This document shows, in pieces, positions 60,953 through 64,000 of a stretch of 64,000 nt of DNA. Where the stretch lies: NCBI RefSeq assembly GCF_002968285.2, contig NZ_CP134400.1, positions 2,108,001 to 2,172,000 on the forward strand. The letters run 5' to 3'. Within the stretch, counting starts at the first letter, position 1. Every line of letters starts with the position of its first letter. The stretch comes from Mycobacterium sp. ITM-2016-00318. GTDB lineage: Bacteria; Actinomycetota; Actinomycetes; Mycobacteriales; Mycobacteriaceae. Both the position numbers and the translations under genes were made by a program. The notes beneath the pieces are model-generated. The model was not told the origin of the DNA and did not search any database. It was given only the letters and a program-made list of their open reading frames with translations.

Positions 60953-62311
60953 ATGACTGGAATGTTGTCGCAGACCGAGTTGGAATCGTTGATCGCCGCA
61001 GGCGACATCGACACCGTGATCGTCGCCTTCTGCGATATGCAGGGCCGGCTGATCGGCAAGCGCGTTGCGGCGCGGTTGTGGGTGGAAGACGTCGCCGCCC
61101 ACGGCGCGGAGTGCTGTAACTATCTGCTCGCGGTCGACGTCGACATGAACACCGTGGACGGCTATGCGATCTCCAGTTGGGAGACCGGATACGGCGACAT
61201 GGTGATGACGCCGGACTTCTCCACCCTTCGCCTGGTGCCCTGGCTGCCTGCCACTGCGCTGGCGATGGCCGACCTGTCGTGGACGGACGGCAGGCCGGTG
61301 ACCCAGGCGCCGCGCAGCATCTTGAACAAGCAGATCGCCCGGTTGGCCGACAAGGGTCTGGTGCCCTACATCGGCACCGAACTCGAGTTCATCGTCTTCG
61401 ACGACAGCTACCGGGCGGCATGGGCGGCGGGCTATCGCGACCTGACGCCTGCCACGGACTACAACGTCGACTACGCGATGCACGCGTCCACCCGGATGGA
61501 GCCACTGCTGCGCGACATCCGCAACGGCATGGACGGTGCGGGCATGTACTGCGAAGGCGTCAAGGGCGAATGCAACCTCGGGCAGCAGGAGATCGCCTTC
61601 CGCTACGACCATGCGCGCGTCACCTGCGACAACCACACGATCTACAAGAACGGCGCGAAAGAGATCGCGGACAAACACGGCAAGAGCCTGACGTTCATGG
61701 CGAAATTTGATGAACGGGAAGGCAACAGCTGTCACATCCACATCTCGTTGCGCGGCGCCGACGGCAGCGCCGTGTTCGCCGACGAGGACGCATCCGACGG
61801 CATGTCGCCGATGTTCCGCAGCTTCATCGCGGGCCAGCTCGCGACGCTTCGTGATTTCACCCTCTTCTACGCGCCGAACATCAACTCCTACAAGCGTTTC
61901 GTGGAGGGCAGTTTCGCTCCGACCGCGATCGCGTGGGGAATGGACAACCGGACCTGTGCGCTGCGCATCGTCGGGCACGGTCACGGAATGCGCATGGAGT
62001 GTCGGGCGCCTGGCGGTGACGTCAACCAGTACTTGGCGGTGTCTGCGCTGATTGCGGGCGGCCTGTACGGAATCGAGAACGAGCTGGAGCTCCCGGAACC
62101 GTTGGCGGGCAACGCCTATACCAGTGGCGCCGAACATCTGCCGACGACGTTGGCCGAAGCCGCCGACCTCCTCGACAAATCGGAGATCGCGCGCGAACAG
62201 TTCGGCGACGAGGTGATCGATCACTACCTGAACTACGCCGACGTCGAACTGAAGGCGTTCAACTCGACCGTCACCGACTGGGAAAGGGTGCGTGGATTTG
62301 AGCGCCTTTAG
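60953..62311 (+). CDS. glnA4: Glutamine synthetase-like ligase GlnA4
   Basis: 452 residues, GS type I fold. Metal and substrate segments: YIGTELEFIVFDD, GAGMYCEGVKGECNLGQQEIAFRYD, GNSCHIHISLRG, VEGSFAPTAIAWGMDNRTCALRIVGHGHGMRMECRAPGGDVNQYLAVSALIAGGLYGIE. The adenylylation Tyr site of true GlnA1 is not evident. GlnA4-type enzymes join glutamate to an amine (gamma-glutamylation of ethanolamine or a polyamine) rather than ammonium. The next two genes encode a gamma-glutamyl hydrolase-like protein and an aldehyde dehydrogenase, which fits such a route. ATG at 60962 is an alternative start. Confidence 0.93.
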   Translation: MTGMLSQTELESLIAAGDIDTVIVAFCDMQGRLIGKRVAARLWVEDVAAHGAECCNYLLAVDVDMNTVDGYAISSWETGYGDMVMTPDFSTLRLVPWLPATALAMADLSWTDGRPVTQAPRSILNKQIARLADKGLVPYIGTELEFIVFDDSYRAAWAAGYRDLTPATDYNVDYAMHASTRMEPLLRDIRNGMDGAGMYCEGVKGECNLGQQEIAFRYDHARVTCDNHTIYKNGAKEIADKHGKSLTFMAKFDEREGNSCHIHISLRGADGSAVFADEDASDGMSPMFRSFIAGQLATLRDFTLFYAPNINSYKRFVEGSFAPTAIAWGMDNRTCALRIVGHGHGMRMECRAPGGDVNQYLAVSALIAGGLYGIENELELPEPLAGNAYTSGAEHLPTTLAEAADLLDKSEIAREQFGDEVIDHYLNYADVELKAFNSTVTDWERVRGFERL

Positions 62312-63038
62312 CCCCGTGCTCGGCATGACCACATATCTGCAGCAGGCGCAGACAGGTGTGTGGGATGTGCACGCGACTTTCCTGCCCGCCATCTACCTGG
62401 AGGGCGTCAACCTCGCGGGCGGCACGGTGGTGCTGCTTCCGCCGCAGGCCGAAGACGCGGCGGACCGGGTGCTCGACGGGCTGGACGGCGTGATCATCAC
62501 CGGCGGACCCGATCTCGATCCGGCCGCCTACGGCCAGGCGCGGCATCCCAAGACCGACGAACCGGACGCAGCCAGGCGCGCGCGCGACGCCTGGGAGTAC
62601 GCCCTGGTTCACGGCGCGATCAGGCGCGGCATCCCGGTGCTCGGAATCTGCCGGGGCGCACAGGTGATCAACGTGGTGCTCGGCGGCACGCTGCACCAGC
62701 ATCTGCCCGACGTGCTCGGCCACCACAATCATCAGCAGGGCAACGCCGTCTTCTCCACATCGTCGGTGCGCACCGTCGCGGGCACGCGCCTGGCCGCGTT
62801 GATCGGCGAAACATCCGATGCGCAGTGCTACCACCACCAGGCCATCGATCGGCTCGGCGACGGCCTGATCGTCAGTGCCCAGGATGCCGAGGGCGTGATC
62901 GAGGGCATCGAGATACCAGGGCCGAACTTCGTTCTGGGAGTGCAGTGGCACCCCGAGGAACGACTCGACGATCTTCGTCTGTTCTCCGCAGTGGTGAACG
63001 CCGCCGCGCGGTACGCAACCGGAAAGGTGGACGCGTGA
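62292..63038 (+). CDS. Class I glutamine amidotransferase-like gamma-glutamyl hydrolase (Rv2859c type)
   Basis: 248 residues. Nucleophile Cys120 in PVLGICRGAQVINVVLGGTLHQHL, and His/Glu in VLGVQWHPEERLDD, make the triad. VIITGGPDLDPAAYG is the oxyanion strand. The fold matches PuuD, which removes the gamma-glutamyl group after amine oxidation. The GTG at 62292 overlaps glnA4 by 20 bp, and the stop overlaps the dehydrogenase start by 4 bp: one operon. Confidence 0.92.
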   Translation: MDLSAFSPVLGMTTYLQQAQTGVWDVHATFLPAIYLEGVNLAGGTVVLLPPQAEDAADRVLDGLDGVIITGGPDLDPAAYGQARHPKTDEPDAARRARDAWEYALVHGAIRRGIPVLGICRGAQVINVVLGGTLHQHLPDVLGHHNHQQGNAVFSTSSVRTVAGTRLAALIGETSDAQCYHHQAIDRLGDGLIVSAQDAEGVIEGIEIPGPNFVLGVQWHPEERLDDLRLFSAVVNAAARYATGKVDA

Positions 63039-64000
63039 CCTCCTCTACCCTGGTCAACCCCGCAACTGAGCAGGAGTTGCGGCAGGTCGAGCAGACCACC
63101 GCTGAGGCGGTCGACGACGCGGTGGCGCGAGCCAAAGTCGCACAGCGGCAGTGGGCCAGGCGAGCACCGGCGGACAAGGCGGCCGCTTTGCGCGCTTTTG
63201 CCGCCGTCGTCGATGCGCACGTCGACGAGTTGGCCGCTTTGGAGGTGGCCAACTCCGGCCATCCGATCGGCAACGCCGAGTGGGAGGCGGGCCACGTCCG
63301 CGACGTTCTGCAGTTTTACGCTGCGAGCCCAGAGCGGTTGTCCGGCAAGCAGATTCCTGTCGCGGGCGGGTTCGACGTCACCTTCAACGAGCCGATCGGC
63401 GTCGTCGGCGTCATCACGCCGTGGAACTTCCCGATGACGATCGCATCATGGGGCGTCGTGCCCGCACTCGCCGCGGGCAACGCGGTGCTGGTGAAGCCGG
63501 CCGAGTGGACACCGCTGACAACCATCCGGCTCGGCGAACTCGCCCTCGAGGCCGGCATTCCCGCCGATCTGTTTCAGGTGCTGCCCGGCAAGGGCTCGGT
63601 GGTGGGGGACCGGTTCGTCACCAACCCGGACATCGGCAAGATAGTTTTCACCGGGTCCACCGAAGTCGGTGTCGGCGTGATGGCCGGAGCCGCGAAGCAC
63701 ATCAAGCGGGTGACGCTGGAGCTCGGCGGCAAGAGCGCCAACATCGTCTTCGACGACTGCGATCTCGAGCGTGCGGCAGCCACCGCGCCGCACGGCGTGT
63801 TCGACAACGCGGGCCAGGACTGCTGCGCGCGCAGCCGCATCCTTGTGCAGCGCAATGTCTATGACCGGTTCATGGAGCTGCTCGAGCCTGCGGTCAAGGG
63901 CGTCGTCGTCGGTGATCCCTCGTCGAAGGAAACCGAGATGGGACCGTTGGTCTCCAAGACGCACTGGAACAGCGTCGCCTCCTACGTACCTGAAGACGCA
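63035..64000 (+). CDS. aldC: Aldehyde dehydrogenase, AldC-like (3' end outside the window)
   Basis: 322 codons of an ALDH that runs off the right edge; full length would be about 450-490. Seen: cofactor segment GVVGVITPWNFPMTIASWGVVPALAAGNAVLVKPAEWTPLT, FTGSTEVGVGVMAGAAKHIKRVTLELGGKSANIVF with general base Glu229, and catalytic Cys263 in DNAGQDCCARSRILVQ. It oxidises an aldehyde to an acid with NAD(P). In this operon gamma-glutamyl-aminoaldehyde is the likely substrate class. The GTG start overlaps the amidotransferase stop by 4 bp. Counterpart of Rv2858c. Confidence 0.9.
   Translation, partial: MTSSTLVNPATEQELRQVEQTTAEAVDDAVARAKVAQRQWARRAPADKAAALRAFAAVVDAHVDELAALEVANSGHPIGNAEWEAGHVRDVLQFYAASPERLSGKQIPVAGGFDVTFNEPIGVVGVITPWNFPMTIASWGVVPALAAGNAVLVKPAEWTPLTTIRLGELALEAGIPADLFQVLPGKGSVVGDRFVTNPDIGKIVFTGSTEVGVGVMAGAAKHIKRVTLELGGKSANIVFDDCDLERAAATAPHGVFDNAGQDCCARSRILVQRNVYDRFMELLEPAVKGVVVGDPSSKETEMGPLVSKTHWNSVASYVPEDA

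Overview
The window is GC-rich actinobacterial DNA and almost certainly comes from a rapidly growing, environmental Mycobacterium (Mycolicibacterium type). The evidence is the product set and gene order: rlmN, a DUF2631 protein, mpt70-dipZ-mpt83, dxr-rip1-ispG, a GNAT protein, a lipoprotein PBP, a DUF1707 protein, mapB, glnA4, a gamma-glutamyl hydrolase and an aldC-like dehydrogenase. From memory this follows the M. tuberculosis order Rv2880c to Rv2858c. Supporting features are F420-type LLM flavoproteins, a WS/DGAT enzyme, a mycofactocin-type SDR, leaderless promoters and a DUF222/HNH (13E12-type) gene at the left edge. No rRNA, tRNA, CRISPR array or intact insertion sequence was seen.

Layout. 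1-2.7 kb: the edge of a DUF222 gene, an LLM oxidoreductase, a decayed EamA fragment and rlmN. 2.6-33 kb: a large accessory catabolic region that appears to interrupt the conserved order between rlmN and the DUF2631 gene, extended by several further catabolic genes. It holds two P450s, a ferredoxin, CoA transferase, acyl-CoA dehydrogenase, MaoC hydratase, two thioesterase-fold proteins, an HpaI aldolase, ADH, SDRs, an SMP-30 lactonase and a tightly packed operon of extradiol dioxygenase, FAH hydrolase, FAD monooxygenase and P450. There are three TetR regulators, two of them close paralogues. An Asn-rich secreted repeat protein sits in the middle. Seven intergenic sites share the form TTTACA-N14-TGTNAN and probably mark one regulon, most simply that of the twin TetR proteins.

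33-45 kb: an RHH/DUF4097 pair behind a palindromic operator; the mpt70, dipZ and mpt83 genes, each preceded by a SigK-like promoter with the same 15-nt spacing; then dxr, rip1 and ispG (MEP isoprenoid pathway plus the site-2 protease), two acetyltransferase genes and a penicillin-binding lipoprotein. dxr carries five 27-bp tandem repeats in its 5' coding end, and a related repeat core occurs upstream of the second acetyltransferase gene.

45-64 kb: a sulfotransferase/DUF1214 pair, a large cyclase-ATPase-TPR-LuxR regulator, a DUF1707 protein, mapB, cobQ, a lipoprotein, a degenerate alpha/beta hydrolase, an asnO-ngg pair that should make the osmolyte N-acetylglutaminylglutamine amide, an amino-acid permease, and a glnA4/amidotransferase/aldehyde dehydrogenase operon that looks like a gamma-glutamyl amine degradation route. 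The last gene runs off the right edge.
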